From the NCBI GenBank assembly GCA_003577105.1, contig QEUQ01000013.1, positions 1 through 51,257 on the forward strand: a DNA stretch of 51,257 nucleotides, in the 5' to 3' direction. This stretch comes from Acidobacteriota bacterium (GTDB lineage: Bacteria; Actinomycetota; Acidimicrobiia; ATN3). A model generated the notes under the pieces. That model did no database searches. It had not been told where the DNA came from and saw only the letters and a list, made by a program, of their open reading frames with translations. The position numbers and the translations under genes were made by a program. Below are positions 35,091 to 45,706 of this stretch, in pieces; the first letter of the stretch is position 1, and the number at the start of each line of letters is the position of its first letter.

Positions 35091-36935
35091 ATGCTACGCA
35101 AGGCAATTTGCCTGTCAACTCTCATAGCCGCGCTACTCGCGCCACTCTTGGTGCCCGCTGCGGCTCATGCCGAAGTTGTACCGATCATCTTTCCGGTCAG
35201 CGGCGGCGCTTCATATTCAAACGACTACGGCGCCCCGAGATCCGGTGGCCGGACTCACGGCGGCAATGACCTCTTCGCCCCCAAACGCAGACACCTGGTA
35301 GCAGCCGAAAACGGCTACATCAACTGGTGGCTGAAGAATCAGGGGCTCTCAGGAAACATGTTGGAGCTCGTGGGCGAGTCGGGATACCGATACTGGTACA
35401 TCCACATCAACAACGACAATCCCGGTACTGACGACGGCGCCGGCGGGGACCGGTGGGCATGGGCTCCGGGAATCGAGCCGGGAGCTCCGGTGCGCGCCGG
35501 CCAATTCATTGCCTATCTCGGTGACTCCGGCAATGCGGAAGGCACATCCCCTCATCTGCATTTCGAGATCCACTACCCAGACGGAACGCGATTCAACCCT
35601 TACGACAGTCTCAACGCCGCCACGCACTGGGAAGAGCCGGATCCCACTGGCGGCTTTGCATTCCATGAATACCTGACGATTCAGAATCCGGGAAGCAGCA
35701 CCGCAACGATCGCTCCCAAGTACATCGTCAACGACGGCACTCCTCCGCAGACCGGTGACACGCTAGTCGTACCGCCCAAGTCCCGCCGCACCGTCAGAGT
35801 CAACGACGCGATACCCAACAAGGAGATCTCCGCAGAGCTCAGCTCGACTGTGCCAATAGTGGCCGAGCGCCCGATGTACTTCGGATATGGGCCGTGGATC
35901 TGGACCGGCGGGCATGTAGGCATGGGTCTGCAATCGCCACGAACTACGACATACTTCGCCGAGGGCTATACCGGCTCGGGATTCGAGCAGTACCTGACTC
36001 TCACCAACATGAACCCGACTGCCGCAACAGTCGACATCGAGTACTTGATTCGCGGCGGAGGCAACGTCAATCAGCAAGTTGTCGTGCCTCCAAATCGCCG
36101 CTCTACCGTCAATGTCAGGGGGCCAGTTGGTGACGACAAACATGTCTCGGCCGTGGTCCGCTCCGATATCCCAATCTTGAGCGAACGCCCGATGTACTTC
36201 GACTACAAGGGCTGGACCGGTGGGCATGTCGGTTCCGGGGTGCAAACCCCATCTCAGGCGTTTTATTTCGCCGAGGGCTACACGGGTGATGGATTCGACG
36301 AGTACCTGACGGTGGCGAATCCCACGACCGAGACTGCCCAAGTAACTGTCAACTTCTTGTTCAAGACTGGCTCGCCAATCCCCTACACCTTCTCGGTCGG
36401 GCCGCTTACGCGAGAGACGTTGGATGTGCGGGCGCTAGCCGGAAACAACAAAGAAGTATCCATGCGCGTCACGTCTGACACTCCGATCGTCGCCGAGCGA
36501 CCGATGTACTTCAATAACGGATGGAGCTATTGGCTCGGCCCTGTGAGTGGCGGACACGTCGCGGTTGGGGCTACGACGCCGCTGACGGAGTGGCTCTTCG
36601 CCGAGGGATACACCGGCACCGGATTCCAGGAGTACCTGACGCTGCAAAATCCCAATCCGACCTCTGCCTCAACAACAATCGAGTATCAGGGGCAGGGGGG
36701 AATCATCAAGACCTCGAACGTCTCAATCCCGGCCAATTCAAGATTCACCGTTGATGTCAACGGAGATATCGGTGACGGCCGGGAGGTCTCGGTTCGCATA
36801 TCGGCTAATCAGCCAATCGTGGCCGAGCGACCGATGTACTTCAGATATCTGGGGATTTGGACCGGTGGGCACGTCGCGGTCGGCGCACCTGCATCTGCTA
36901 ACACCTGGCTCTTCTCAGAGGGTTACACCGGCTAG
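35091..36935 (+). CDS. Secreted M23 (LytM-like) protein with four C-terminal repeat modules
   Basis: 614 residues with a signal peptide (hydrophobic core LIAALLAPLLVPA, cleavage near AHA). The M23 domain (about 30-175) has the zinc ligands in RTHGGNDLFAP and SPHLHFEI, plus WYIHINNDN, so it could cleave peptidoglycan or another peptide. After it come four modules of about 105 residues, each starting [YL]FAEGYTGxGFxEYLTLxNP (module 1 is shorter) and ending VAERPMYF. The protein stops just after a fifth module begins, at WLFSEGYTG. ATG 35091 has GGGGAGG about nine bases upstream; GTG 35049 is less likely. Expected location is the cell surface. Confidence 0.88.
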   Translation: MLRKAICLSTLIAALLAPLLVPAAAHAEVVPIIFPVSGGASYSNDYGAPRSGGRTHGGNDLFAPKRRHLVAAENGYINWWLKNQGLSGNMLELVGESGYRYWYIHINNDNPGTDDGAGGDRWAWAPGIEPGAPVRAGQFIAYLGDSGNAEGTSPHLHFEIHYPDGTRFNPYDSLNAATHWEEPDPTGGFAFHEYLTIQNPGSSTATIAPKYIVNDGTPPQTGDTLVVPPKSRRTVRVNDAIPNKEISAELSSTVPIVAERPMYFGYGPWIWTGGHVGMGLQSPRTTTYFAEGYTGSGFEQYLTLTNMNPTAATVDIEYLIRGGGNVNQQVVVPPNRRSTVNVRGPVGDDKHVSAVVRSDIPILSERPMYFDYKGWTGGHVGSGVQTPSQAFYFAEGYTGDGFDEYLTVANPTTETAQVTVNFLFKTGSPIPYTFSVGPLTRETLDVRALAGNNKEVSMRVTSDTPIVAERPMYFNNGWSYWLGPVSGGHVAVGATTPLTEWLFAEGYTGTGFQEYLTLQNPNPTSASTTIEYQGQGGIIKTSNVSIPANSRFTVDVNGDIGDGREVSVRISANQPIVAERPMYFRYLGIWTGGHVAVGAPASANTWLFSEGYTG

Positions 36936-36958
36936 GACCCGGCGGGGAACTCAGCCCC

Positions 36959-36990
36959 CACTCGCTTTCGTCACATCGCAGAAGCGAGTG
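36959..36990. promoter_or_regulatory. 9-bp inverted repeat before the DUF4349 gene
   Basis: CACTCGCTT (36959-36967) and AAGCGAGTG (36982-36990) are a perfect inverted repeat around a 14-nt loop. The downstream arm ends four bases before the AAGGAGG ribosome site (36995-37001). It could be an attenuator-like hairpin, a terminator without T-tract or an operator. It separates the M23 gene from the DUF4349 gene. Confidence 0.5.
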
Positions 36991-37007
36991 CACGAAGGAG
37001 GCGTTCG

Positions 37008-38015
37008 ATGCAACCCACCCCCCTTACTCCCGTCGTAAAGAAACGCTCACGGAAATGGCTAATTGCTGCCGGTATTCCGTTCGCACTAGTCGTAGTCGCG
37101 CTCATGGCCGGCACAGTTCTCAAGATCGCGGATCCCACATATCGCAGTGATTCCAGAACCGGAGGCGTCGCGCCGGAAGGCCCACAGAGATCCCAGCCGG
37201 CAGAGAAAGCTCCTTTAGCACCAGAAGGCGAATACGTCGCCTCAGACGAGACTGTAGGACGCGCCGGATCACCTGGTACGACGTCAAACACCCCTGATTC
37301 AGTCCCGGACTCATCGGGTCCTGAGCGCGTAATCAAGACCGGAGACCTCTCAATCGCGGTTCCTGACGGAGAAGTACAGCAGGCCTATACGAGGGCTGGC
37401 GCAATCGCCCGCGAGCTCGGTGGCTATGTCAGTTCGTCAGCCACGAGTACGGGTTCAAAGGGCGGCACGGCAAGCATCGTTGTGAGGGTTCCCGCCGAGC
37501 GGTTCGAAGAGATGGCGGAAAAAGCGTCGGCCCTTGGCGAGGTTCGCTCAATGAGCACATCGGGTCAGGACGTCTCGGCGCAGTTCGTAGACCTCGAGGC
37601 CCGGCTCAGAAACCTCGAAGCGCAGCGCGATCAGATCCTCACACTCATGTCGCAGGCCAAGACGGTTCAGGAGACGATCACGATCCAGGACCGCCTCTTC
37701 TCGGTCACGGAGCAGATCGAGCGGATTAAAGGCCAGCTGAAGACGCTCGAATCCAAGACCGCGTACTCGACACTCAACATCTCGATCAGTCAAGCATCGG
37801 CACCACCTGCCGGTGACGGTTGGGGCACAGGCAAGGCGCTTTCCCGTGCGGCGCATGCATTCGTTGACACCCTCAACGGATTCATCGTCCTCATGGGCCC
37901 GCTCGCGTTCCTCGGAATCCTTGCTCTCATGGTTTGGATCCCAGTACGAGCCGCCGTGCGCCGGCGCCGCCAAATCACACAGACAGCCGACTTGCCCGAG
38001 ACACCCGCAGCTTAG
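37008..38015 (+). CDS. DUF4349 membrane-anchored protein
   Basis: 335 residues. An N-terminal helix (AAGIPFALVVVALMAGTVL), a disordered acidic region, then the DUF4349 domain: RVIKTGDLSIAVPDG, GGYVSSSATS, VRVPAERFEEMAEKASALG, and a coiled coil with VDLEARLRNLEAQRDQI. A second membrane helix near the C-terminus (FIVLMGPLAFLGILALMVWI) precedes an Arg-rich tail. The function of the family is unknown. AAGGAGG is six bases before the ATG. Confidence 0.88.
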   Translation: MQPTPLTPVVKKRSRKWLIAAGIPFALVVVALMAGTVLKIADPTYRSDSRTGGVAPEGPQRSQPAEKAPLAPEGEYVASDETVGRAGSPGTTSNTPDSVPDSSGPERVIKTGDLSIAVPDGEVQQAYTRAGAIARELGGYVSSSATSTGSKGGTASIVVRVPAERFEEMAEKASALGEVRSMSTSGQDVSAQFVDLEARLRNLEAQRDQILTLMSQAKTVQETITIQDRLFSVTEQIERIKGQLKTLESKTAYSTLNISISQASAPPAGDGWGTGKALSRAAHAFVDTLNGFIVLMGPLAFLGILALMVWIPVRAAVRRRRQITQTADLPETPAA

Positions 38016-38042
38016 CGAGGACTTTCGGGCTCTCCGGCCGCA

Positions 38043-39575
38043 TCACCCGCCAAGAGCTGCCTTTGCCTCATCCCATAGAGCATCGAGCTCCTCGATGGAC
38101 ATGGAGGGCAGGTCAGCTCCGCGGGAGGCAGCCAGATTCTCGACGATCCGAAACCGGCTCTCGAATTTCTCACAAGCCTGTCGCAATGCCGCCTCGGGAT
38201 CGACGTTGAGTTTGCGAGAAAGGTTGACCGCTGAGAACAGGAGATCCCCGAACTCGGCGCTGACACCCTGAGAGGCCGCGGGGCCCGGGCCCTTCGCAAT
38301 CTCCTCTTCGAGCTCGGCGAGTTCTTCACGAACCTTCTCCAGCACCGGGGCGGCACTATCCCAGTCGAAACCCACTGAGGCGGCCCTGCGTTGCATCTTT
38401 CCGGCGTAAGCAAGCCCGGGCAGAACCACCGGAATGTCATCCATAAGCGAAGCCCGTTCCTTCTCACCCGCCTTGATCTGCTCCCAGTTCCTAACGACGT
38501 CTTCCGGACCATCGACCTCGACTTCACCGAAGACGTGGGGGTGCCGCCCGACGAGCTTGTCACGGATCCCGCGCGCCACATCCTCAAAGGTGAAGGCGCC
38601 GGCCTCCTTGGCAAGGGTCGCATGGAATGCAATCTGAAAGAGCAGATCCCCGAGTTCCTCTTCGAGCTTGGCATACGCCGCAAAGTCGACATCACCGCCG
38701 GGTGCATCCGGGCTGAGCCCGTCGATCGCCTCGAGCACCTCGTAAGCCTCTTCAAGAAGATGTCTGGTCAGTGAGTGATGCGTCTGGCGCGCATCCCAGG
38801 GGCAACCCCCCGGGCCGCGGAGCACCTCGACGAGATCGACGAAGGCCCTGAGCGCCTTGGTGGTGGGGAAGGGTCTCGCCGGCACGAAGATGGATGTGCG
38901 GGGCGTGAGATCGCGGTCAGACGAATCGATCTCAGCCAGGGGGCACCACTCGACTGCTTCGGCCTCGGACCCTGCATCTGTTACCAGAGCGACTTGGTGC
39001 TCGGGGTCAAAGATCTCCAGCAGCTCGAGTTTCGCCTCGGAAGCCACCAATCGGCTGTGGCACTGGGCGATCAAGAGCGCCCCATCACCAACGGGTTGCT
39101 CCGCGATTCGCTCGGCATCGACCACTTGAAGCGAGTCAGTCACCGGATCAATGCCTACAGCGAGCGACACTGCCTCGACGAAAGAGACTCCCGATATCAC
39201 CTCGAGGCAGATATCTCCGCCAGCTGCTGCTCCCCTCAGGTGACCGACGGCAATTTCGCCGGCCGCGGGGCTTCCAGGCACCGCGTAGCACACGTCGCCC
39301 TCTCGGGCGGCTGCGACGAGGCGGGCTGAGATCTCCAGATATACCTCGTCGAGCGTCTCAGCCTCTTCATAGACCTGGTCAAATGAGACGAAGTCAATGC
39401 CCTGCTCGGCGAGTTCGGTGACCGCCGGGTGGTGCGATGTCCTGCAATAGCGCCTATCTGGCGATACCGATTTGAGTGCAGCCAACGCCCGAACAGTGAG
39501 CAGATCCGCACCCGATGGACCGAGGCCCACGACCGTTACCTTGCCGGGTCCCGCCTCAGCCGCCCTGCTCGCCAC
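38043..39575 (-). CDS. mazG: MazG nucleotide pyrophosphohydrolase with N-terminal tetrapyrrole-methylase-like domain
   Basis: About 510 residues. The N-terminal SAM-dependent methylase fold (KVTVVGLGPSGADLLTVRA, then AVPGSPAAGEIAVGHL) is that of YabN-type proteins. Two MazG domains follow: the first with EEAYEVLEAI and EEELGDLLFQIAFHA, the second with EELAELEEEIAKG and EFGDLLFSAVNL. MazG hydrolyses non-canonical NTPs to NMPs. The open frame runs back to 39773, inside the PPIase-like gene; GTG 39575 has GAGG nine bases upstream and leaves a 20-bp overlap, so I chose it. Confidence 0.93.
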   Translation of the reverse strand: MASRAAEAGPGKVTVVGLGPSGADLLTVRALAALKSVSPDRRYCRTSHHPAVTELAEQGIDFVSFDQVYEEAETLDEVYLEISARLVAAAREGDVCYAVPGSPAAGEIAVGHLRGAAAGGDICLEVISGVSFVEAVSLAVGIDPVTDSLQVVDAERIAEQPVGDGALLIAQCHSRLVASEAKLELLEIFDPEHQVALVTDAGSEAEAVEWCPLAEIDSSDRDLTPRTSIFVPARPFPTTKALRAFVDLVEVLRGPGGCPWDARQTHHSLTRHLLEEAYEVLEAIDGLSPDAPGGDVDFAAYAKLEEELGDLLFQIAFHATLAKEAGAFTFEDVARGIRDKLVGRHPHVFGEVEVDGPEDVVRNWEQIKAGEKERASLMDDIPVVLPGLAYAGKMQRRAASVGFDWDSAAPVLEKVREELAELEEEIAKGPGPAASQGVSAEFGDLLFSAVNLSRKLNVDPEAALRQACEKFESRFRIVENLAASRGADLPSMSIEELDALWDEAKAALGG

Positions 39576-40635
39576 TTGGCGCAACCTCGACTGCCCCGCC
39601 GTCGAGGACATTGGGGACTGGCTCATCACAGGAGAGCATGATCGGATTCGTCTTGAATGGCCCGGAGTTGAACCACCGACCGACAGGGCAGACAGCGCGC
39701 ATATCCGACCTCTCGAGGGCCTTGACGTATTCGTCCTCGGCGAGCGCTCCACGAGCACCCTCGTATTGAGCAACTATCTGTGGTGTCGCAGATTCGAGAT
39801 CCCCACCGGCGTTTCCGGTCTCTGCGACCCTCACCCACCACGACAGGCCGGTGCCACCCTTGAATGGGCCGGTCGAGGTTCCCGGCGGGGTCTCCATTGC
39901 CACGCGGAAGACCGCGGGGTCTTGAAATATCTGAGTGGCCTCGGTGATCGTCAGGCATCCGACGTCCCCCTGGCGCGGCTTTGACGGCTGGTGATCGCTG
40001 AACTCTGCCGCGACTGCCTTGAAGCTCTCCTTCTTGGCGAGTCTCTCTGTGACCTGCGCGACCTTCTCCTGTGAATTCACCGCGATCACCGACATGCAGA
40101 CCTTGCGTCCGGCAACAGGGAGCTTCTCGAAAATCGTTGCAATCGCCTGGCGCGTAGGCTGATCGGGCAATCCCGTGGAAACGGCGACAAATGCCTTAGC
40201 AGTCGCGTTCCAACGGTTCAGAAGTTCAATTGCGCCTTGCGGCGGCAGCTTGCGCCCGCCGTACTGCGTCTGGACCGCCTGCTCCATCTTCGGCAAGTCG
40301 CGCTCGATCCAAGGCTCGGGGTCAAAGCCACGCTTGAAGATCTCGCTCTCGAAGAGCTGCGTGATCATCTCCCTCTCGAGAATCTTGCGCTCGAGATCGG
40401 CTCGGCTCGGCTCGCTACCCTGAACCTGACCTGTCGGGTCGGTGTATTGCGGCGGGCGAATCCCTGCAGCCGACTGCATCACCGGGTCACCCTCGAAATA
40501 CGAGACCGCCTGATTGAGCCACGCCTGAGACGTGACAGATGAATTAACGCTTGAAACAGCGGGAGACGTGAGCTCGCAGCCGCTGAGTAACAGGGCCGCG
40601 AGCGCAATAGGAATGAGCTTGAGGTGTTTGCGCAT
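39556..40635 (-). CDS. SurA/PrsA-like PPIase-domain lipoprotein
   Basis: About 359 residues. A lipoprotein signal with LLLSGC gives an acylated Cys near residue 20. The N-terminal helical part resembles SurA_N (DLERKILEREMITQLFESEIF) and the middle contains a divergent parvulin-like segment (AKKESFKAVAAEFSDHQ, then GDVGCLTITEATQIF). A corresponding lipoprotein is found between mfd and mazG in several actinobacteria. Chaperone or foldase activity outside the membrane is likely; enzymatic activity is unproven. ATG 40635 is preferred over TTG 40638. Confidence 0.85.
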   Translation of the reverse strand: MRKHLKLIPIALAALLLSGCELTSPAVSSVNSSVTSQAWLNQAVSYFEGDPVMQSAAGIRPPQYTDPTGQVQGSEPSRADLERKILEREMITQLFESEIFKRGFDPEPWIERDLPKMEQAVQTQYGGRKLPPQGAIELLNRWNATAKAFVAVSTGLPDQPTRQAIATIFEKLPVAGRKVCMSVIAVNSQEKVAQVTERLAKKESFKAVAAEFSDHQPSKPRQGDVGCLTITEATQIFQDPAVFRVAMETPPGTSTGPFKGGTGLSWWVRVAETGNAGGDLESATPQIVAQYEGARGALAEDEYVKALERSDMRAVCPVGRWFNSGPFKTNPIMLSCDEPVPNVLDGGAVEVAPSGEQGG

Positions 40636-40695
40636 CAATGGACCTAGGGTGCGGCTGACATCACGATAACACGAGCGCCGAGCCGCTCCCGATGC

Positions 40696-43600
40696 TCAAT
40701 CGAAGAGCTTGTGCAGCAACACAGAGAGCTCCTCGGCGGCTTGCGGACCGCCCTTCATGGGCGCTATCAGCTGACGCTGCTCGGGCTTATATGTCGCCCC
40801 TCTGGCGATGCGTTCAAGCCTCACCTGGCGCGACGCCTTGAGCTCGACGGGGAACAGCCGCATCTTGCCCCTGGTGAGAACTGCCTCGACAATCCCGTGC
40901 TTCGCACATTCCGCCTTGGCAAGTGCCACCTGGAAGAGGCTCTCCGCTTCTGGGGGAAGGGGGCCGAAGCGATCGATCCATTCGCTTCTGACATCGCCAA
41001 CTGCTTCGGCGCTGGCTGCCGATGCGAGGCGCCGATACGCCTCGAGTCGCGCCGACTCTTGCTCAATGTAGTCCTCTGGGATGTGCGCATCGACCGGCAA
41101 CTCGATCCTCACGGGAGCTGTTGCCCGAAGCGGAGTTCCCTTCCTCTCTTCGACGGCTTCGGAGACAAGCTGGCAATAGAGGTCGAATCCAACGGCTGCA
41201 ATGTGGCCAGACTGCGCCTCGCCCAACAGGTTGCCGGCCCCGCGGATCTCAAGATCCTTACGGGCAATTGCGAAACCTGATCCCAAATCCGTGTGCTCAC
41301 CAATGGTCTTGAGTCGCTCATAGGCCTCTTCGGTCAGCTCACGGCGCTTCGGATAGAAGAAATACGAGTAAGCACGGTCCCGCCCGCGCCCAACCCTCCC
41401 TCTGAGCTGGTAGAGCTGGGCCAGGCCGAGCATGTCGGCTCGCTCGACGATCAAGGTATTCACCGACTCGATATCGAGCCCGGACTCGACAATCGTCGTT
41501 GTCACCAGCACGTCAATCTCGCCGTGATAGAAGGCCATCATGGTCTTCTCGAGCTGAGCCTCCGACATTTGGCCGTGAGCGGGTGCAATCCGGGCCACCG
41601 GGGCAAGCTCGCTCACATGAGCTAGCGCGTGATCAATTGATCTGACTCGGTTGTGTACATAGAAGACCTGACCGTCACGGAGGATCTCACGCCTGATTGC
41701 GGCCGCAACCGCGCCTTCGTCGTACTCGCCTACATAGGTAATGACGGGGTGGCGCTCCTCAGGTGGAGTGGCGATGGTGCTCATGTCTCTGATGCCCGCG
41801 AGAGACATCTCAAGGGTGCGGGGTATCGGCGTCGCCGAGAGGACGAGCACGTCAACATTGCGCCGCTTCTCCTTGATGAGCTCCTTGTGACTCACGCCGA
41901 AGCGCTGCTCCTCGTCTATGACAAGCAGTCCCAATTTTGGGATCTCAATATCTTTTTGAAGCAGCCTGTGAGTTCCCACGACCACATCCACCGCGCCGCC
42001 GGCAAGCTCCCCAATGATTCGGCGCTCATCAGCTTTGGAGACGAAGCGACTGAGCATTTCGACTCTGACCGGAAACGGCTCGAAGCGCTCCGTGAACGTC
42101 TGATGATGCTGATGAGCCAGGAGCGTCGTCGGGGCAAGGATTGCCACTTGCATGCCGTCTTGAACCGCCTTGAAGGCCGCCCTCACCGCCAGCTCTGTCT
42201 TGCCAAAGCCGACATCACCACAAATCAGCCGATCCATTGGCTGGGGCGATTCCATGTCCTCTTTGATTTGGCGCAAAGCTACGGCTTGGTCCTGAGTGAG
42301 AACGTGGGGAAAGGAAGACTCGAGTTCGCGCTGCCACGGCGTATCGGGTGAGAACGCGTGACCTTCGAGCGTGATGCGATCCCGGTAGAGATCCACGAAC
42401 CTTTCGGCCACCTTTGCAGCTTCGGCCCGGGCCTTCGTTGTCGCCCTAGCCCAGTCAGATCCACCAAGCCTGCTGAGTCGCGGCTTCTCGCCCCCTGAAT
42501 ACTTGCGAATCGCATCAAGCTGGTCGGTTGGAACGTAGAGCTTGTCGTCACCGTGGTACTCAACGAGCAAGTAGTCCCTCTCAATACCACCGATGCTCTT
42601 GGTGACCATGCCCGCAAATCGGCCTATCCCATGCTGGTAGTGGACGACGTAGTCTCCGCTGGAGATATCCGCGAAGAACTCAGCAGCTTCTCTCCGCTTT
42701 GTTGCGCGCCCAGGCCGACGACTTCGCGCAGCACGGCCCTGAAGGTCGGCCAGGGTGATAAGGGCGATCTTGGCCTTCTTGGCCATGAATCCCGATTCGT
42801 AGGCAAGCCGGCCCACCCAAATTCCCGCCCCTTGGGCACGGGTAAGTGATGCGAGATCACCCCCGTCAGCCGCGACCAAACCCTCCGACACAATGGACTC
42901 GCGAAGACGGCGCGATCCGGTCTGGTCGGGAGCAGATACAAAGACCCTCCAACCATCGGCGACAAGCTGCGACGCCTCAGCGGCAAGGCGCGGCCCAGAA
43001 ACCGTCCACGGCAAAATCTCGGCCCTGCGTGTCGACGGTCCTTCCGGCGCGCCAAGCACCCTCAGCACTCTGAGATCCCGGTCCTCGAGCACCTTCTCGG
43101 GGTCGGCAAAGAGCCGAGGGAAATCGCTGCCGTCGCCAGTCAGATCCCAAGTGCCGAGAAGTGCATCGGCCAGTGCCTCCTCTTCACTCCTCAACATAGA
43201 TGCGCGGTCAAGAGCTGCCTTTGGATCAATCAAGGCGAGCACCGAGGCAGGGGGAATCAAATCGGCAATAGTTGGCGAGTCAGGCGCAACCCATGGCAAC
43301 CAGGACTCCATGCCCCCGAAGAAGATCCCCTCGGCGATCTTCTCCCATGCCGAATTCGTTCCACCCTGAGTCGCTGCGGCCGCTCTGACTTCTTCGGTAA
43401 GAAGTAACTCACGGCATGGAAACAGGCGGATTCCCCGCCCTAACTTCTTGGTGGCTCGCTGATCGCCAACCGAGAAGCTCCGAATTTCATCGATCTCGTC
43501 ACCCCAGAGCTCGACTCTGACCGGCTCGGGGTGCCCTGCGGGCCAGACATCGAAGATCCCACCCCTGACAGCGAACTCGCCGTGGGCTTCAACCTGATAG

Positions 43601-44082
43601 GCCCGCTCATAACCCCAGCTGCCCAAGAGTTCGATGACGGCATCGAGATCTAGCTCTGCACCGGCCTTGATCGCAAGGGGCTTGTCGATGAGGCAACCCG
43701 GGCCGATCGCCTGGAGCAGCGCCCGGATCGGCAAGATCACGGCATGCAAACCCTCGGGTCTTCGCCTCATGCGCCAGATGATCCGAGAACGCTCCCCCAC
43801 ACATTCCGTAGATGGGCTGACGTGCTCAAAGGGAAGGGTCTCCCACGCCGGAAGAGTCTCGACGGCACCCGCTGGAAGCAATGCGGCCATCTCCGCGCCA
43901 AGCCGCTCGGCGGTACCAGCGTTGGGCGCTACGACAAACATCGGAGCCGCCTCGGCCTCCCGGCTCGCAAGCATTGCGAGGCACGCAGAGCGGGCCGGTT
44001 CGGGGATTGCCAGAGCGTCGTCGTTACCTATGGAGGCCGCGAGCGCAGCATCGGCAAAAATGGCTTCGAGGATTGCCTTCAC
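40696..44082 (-). CDS. mfd: Transcription-repair coupling factor
   Basis: 1128 residues. Order: UvrB-like N-terminal domains, the RNA polymerase interaction domain ([19 protein letters not shown]), then the translocase with [52 protein letters not shown] and QLRGRVGRG, and the C-terminal TRCF domain. It removes stalled RNA polymerase at lesions and recruits UvrA. The start is GTG 44082 and no clear ribosome site is seen. Only six bases separate it from the chemoreceptor stop, so they are probably co-transcribed. Confidence 0.96.
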   Translation of the reverse strand: MKAILEAIFADAALAASIGNDDALAIPEPARSACLAMLASREAEAAPMFVVAPNAGTAERLGAEMAALLPAGAVETLPAWETLPFEHVSPSTECVGERSRIIWRMRRRPEGLHAVILPIRALLQAIGPGCLIDKPLAIKAGAELDLDAVIELLGSWGYERAYQVEAHGEFAVRGGIFDVWPAGHPEPVRVELWGDEIDEIRSFSVGDQRATKKLGRGIRLFPCRELLLTEEVRAAAATQGGTNSAWEKIAEGIFFGGMESWLPWVAPDSPTIADLIPPASVLALIDPKAALDRASMLRSEEEALADALLGTWDLTGDGSDFPRLFADPEKVLEDRDLRVLRVLGAPEGPSTRRAEILPWTVSGPRLAAEASQLVADGWRVFVSAPDQTGSRRLRESIVSEGLVAADGGDLASLTRAQGAGIWVGRLAYESGFMAKKAKIALITLADLQGRAARSRRPGRATKRREAAEFFADISSGDYVVHYQHGIGRFAGMVTKSIGGIERDYLLVEYHGDDKLYVPTDQLDAIRKYSGGEKPRLSRLGGSDWARATTKARAEAAKVAERFVDLYRDRITLEGHAFSPDTPWQRELESSFPHVLTQDQAVALRQIKEDMESPQPMDRLICGDVGFGKTELAVRAAFKAVQDGMQVAILAPTTLLAHQHHQTFTERFEPFPVRVEMLSRFVSKADERRIIGELAGGAVDVVVGTHRLLQKDIEIPKLGLLVIDEEQRFGVSHKELIKEKRRNVDVLVLSATPIPRTLEMSLAGIRDMSTIATPPEERHPVITYVGEYDEGAVAAAIRREILRDGQVFYVHNRVRSIDHALAHVSELAPVARIAPAHGQMSEAQLEKTMMAFYHGEIDVLVTTTIVESGLDIESVNTLIVERADMLGLAQLYQLRGRVGRGRDRAYSYFFYPKRRELTEEAYERLKTIGEHTDLGSGFAIARKDLEIRGAGNLLGEAQSGHIAAVGFDLYCQLVSEAVEERKGTPLRATAPVRIELPVDAHIPEDYIEQESARLEAYRRLASAASAEAVGDVRSEWIDRFGPLPPEAESLFQVALAKAECAKHGIVEAVLTRGKMRLFPVELKASRQVRLERIARGATYKPEQRQLIAPMKGGPQAAEELSVLLHKLFD

Positions 44083-44088
44083 TGAGGC

Positions 44089-45654
44089 TCAGTCGAGACT
44101 GAAGCGGCCTAGGGATGAGCGAAGATCGTCTGACATGGCAGTCAGCTGGGCGGCAAGCTCCGCAAGCCGATCCGCCGCGCTCGACGCGTTGGCAGATGAG
44201 ACTGCCATCATTCCCATTTCGTGGACTACCTGGCTCGACGTGGCGCGCTGCTTCTCAGTCAGGCCTCTAATCTCACTGACTCGTCCCGCCGTGTCAGTAG
44301 CAGTCTCAGTGATCTTGTTCAGCGAACGCCCCGCATGCTGCACCAAGACAGAGCCTTGCCGTACTTCCGCGCTACCTCTCCCGCTGGCTTCAACGGCCGC
44401 GTGAGTCTGTTCCTGAACCTCAGTAATCAGCTCATGAATTTCCTTGGTCGCCTCACTCGATCGCTCCGCGAGCTTTCGCACTTCGTCGGCAACGACCGCA
44501 AAACCTCGGCCGGCCTCACCCGCCCTGGCTGCTTCGATCGCCGCATTCAGCGCAAGCAAGTTGGTCTGCGACGCGATCCCTTCGATTAGCTCGATGATTC
44601 GGCCGATCTCATCTGAAAGCTCTCCAAGCCGCTGCGCGCGCTCGGTCATCTGCCTCACAGAGTCTTCGATGAGGCGCATCTCCTCGATCGACTGCTCGAC
44701 AGATCGCTGCCCCTTCTCGGTGAGCTCGTCCGCGACTCCGAGGAACCGCTCAACGGCGGCATCGACGTTCAGGGCGATTTCATCGCTCTGGAGCGCAAGC
44801 GCGTCCAGCGAGACGCGGGTCGAGTCAATCGAGCCCATGTGGCCCTGGGCAGCAGAAAGGCTGACAGCTGCAGCATCTCCTATCTCGGCCGCCACGTTCG
44901 CCAGGGCATCACCGCTCGACCGAGCCCTGCCCACCAACTCGCGCAGGTCAGCCACAGTTGTGTTGAAGTTCTCTGCAACGGAGGCCATGAGAGCAGACGA
45001 TTCGTCGTCAGCGTCAACTGCCGTGAGGCGAGTGCTGGCACCAAGGTCACCGGCGGCGAGGCGCTCAAATGCCTCGTCGATCCTGTGCCCCACATCTTCA
45101 AGCGCCTCGGCTTGCGCTCGCACCTCCTCGCGCTTTCGAAGGAGTGCTCCAACTAGCAAGTTGACGTACTCGGGAAACGCAAGAAGAGACACGACCACAA
45201 GCGTGATGCTCCCGAGATTCTCGGAGACGAGCTGGTCGTTGTATCCGAGCGCACCTAGAAACGTACCGGCCGACAGAAGTCCGAAGATCACCGAGTCCAT
45301 GCGAGTTGTCAGCGCGGCAACAAGAATCAAGACCCAGAAGTAAGCCGCCCAATACGGCCGACTGAGCCCTCCGGCAGAGGCAGTCAGGGCGCCTGTGGTT
45401 CCAATGAGGGTAAGGCCAATCACCCACATGAATCCCCTGAACTTCAGGTTCGACTGGTCCGGAAGCTCCTCGCTGTCACCGAGAAAGCGCGGCACGAAGT
45501 AGCTGCCCGCTGAAAGAGCGATGAGAACCAGCGCAAAAAAGAGAGCCCACCCGAAATCGATGCCCTCACGAGACGGCAGCGACAATGCGATGACCACGGC
45601 CGCCAGGAAGGCGGCGCGAGGGAGCGCCCCGGAGCGCGTGATCACCTTCAGCAT
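44089..45654 (-). CDS. Methyl-accepting chemotaxis protein with polytopic membrane N-terminus
   Basis: About 521 residues. The N-terminal 190 residues hold six to seven hydrophobic segments ([51 protein letters not shown] and others) with no sizable extracytoplasmic domain. A HAMP-like region ([18 protein letters not shown]) follows, then a long coiled coil with the conserved tip [20 protein letters not shown] and the segment [19 protein letters not shown] 45654 has GGGGAG eight bases upstream, preferred over TTG 45693. No che or flagellar gene is in the window. Confidence 0.9.
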   Translation of the reverse strand: MLKVITRSGALPRAAFLAAVVIALSLPSREGIDFGWALFFALVLIALSAGSYFVPRFLGDSEELPDQSNLKFRGFMWVIGLTLIGTTGALTASAGGLSRPYWAAYFWVLILVAALTTRMDSVIFGLLSAGTFLGALGYNDQLVSENLGSITLVVVSLLAFPEYVNLLVGALLRKREEVRAQAEALEDVGHRIDEAFERLAAGDLGASTRLTAVDADDESSALMASVAENFNTTVADLRELVGRARSSGDALANVAAEIGDAAAVSLSAAQGHMGSIDSTRVSLDALALQSDEIALNVDAAVERFLGVADELTEKGQRSVEQSIEEMRLIEDSVRQMTERAQRLGELSDEIGRIIELIEGIASQTNLLALNAAIEAARAGEAGRGFAVVADEVRKLAERSSEATKEIHELITEVQEQTHAAVEASGRGSAEVRQGSVLVQHAGRSLNKITETATDTAGRVSEIRGLTEKQRATSSQVVHEMGMMAVSSANASSAADRLAELAAQLTAMSDDLRSSLGRFSLD

Positions 45655-45706
45655 CTGCACAACTCCCCGTATGCGATCTGATCGAGACGCCAAGGGTACA
45701 GCTGCA

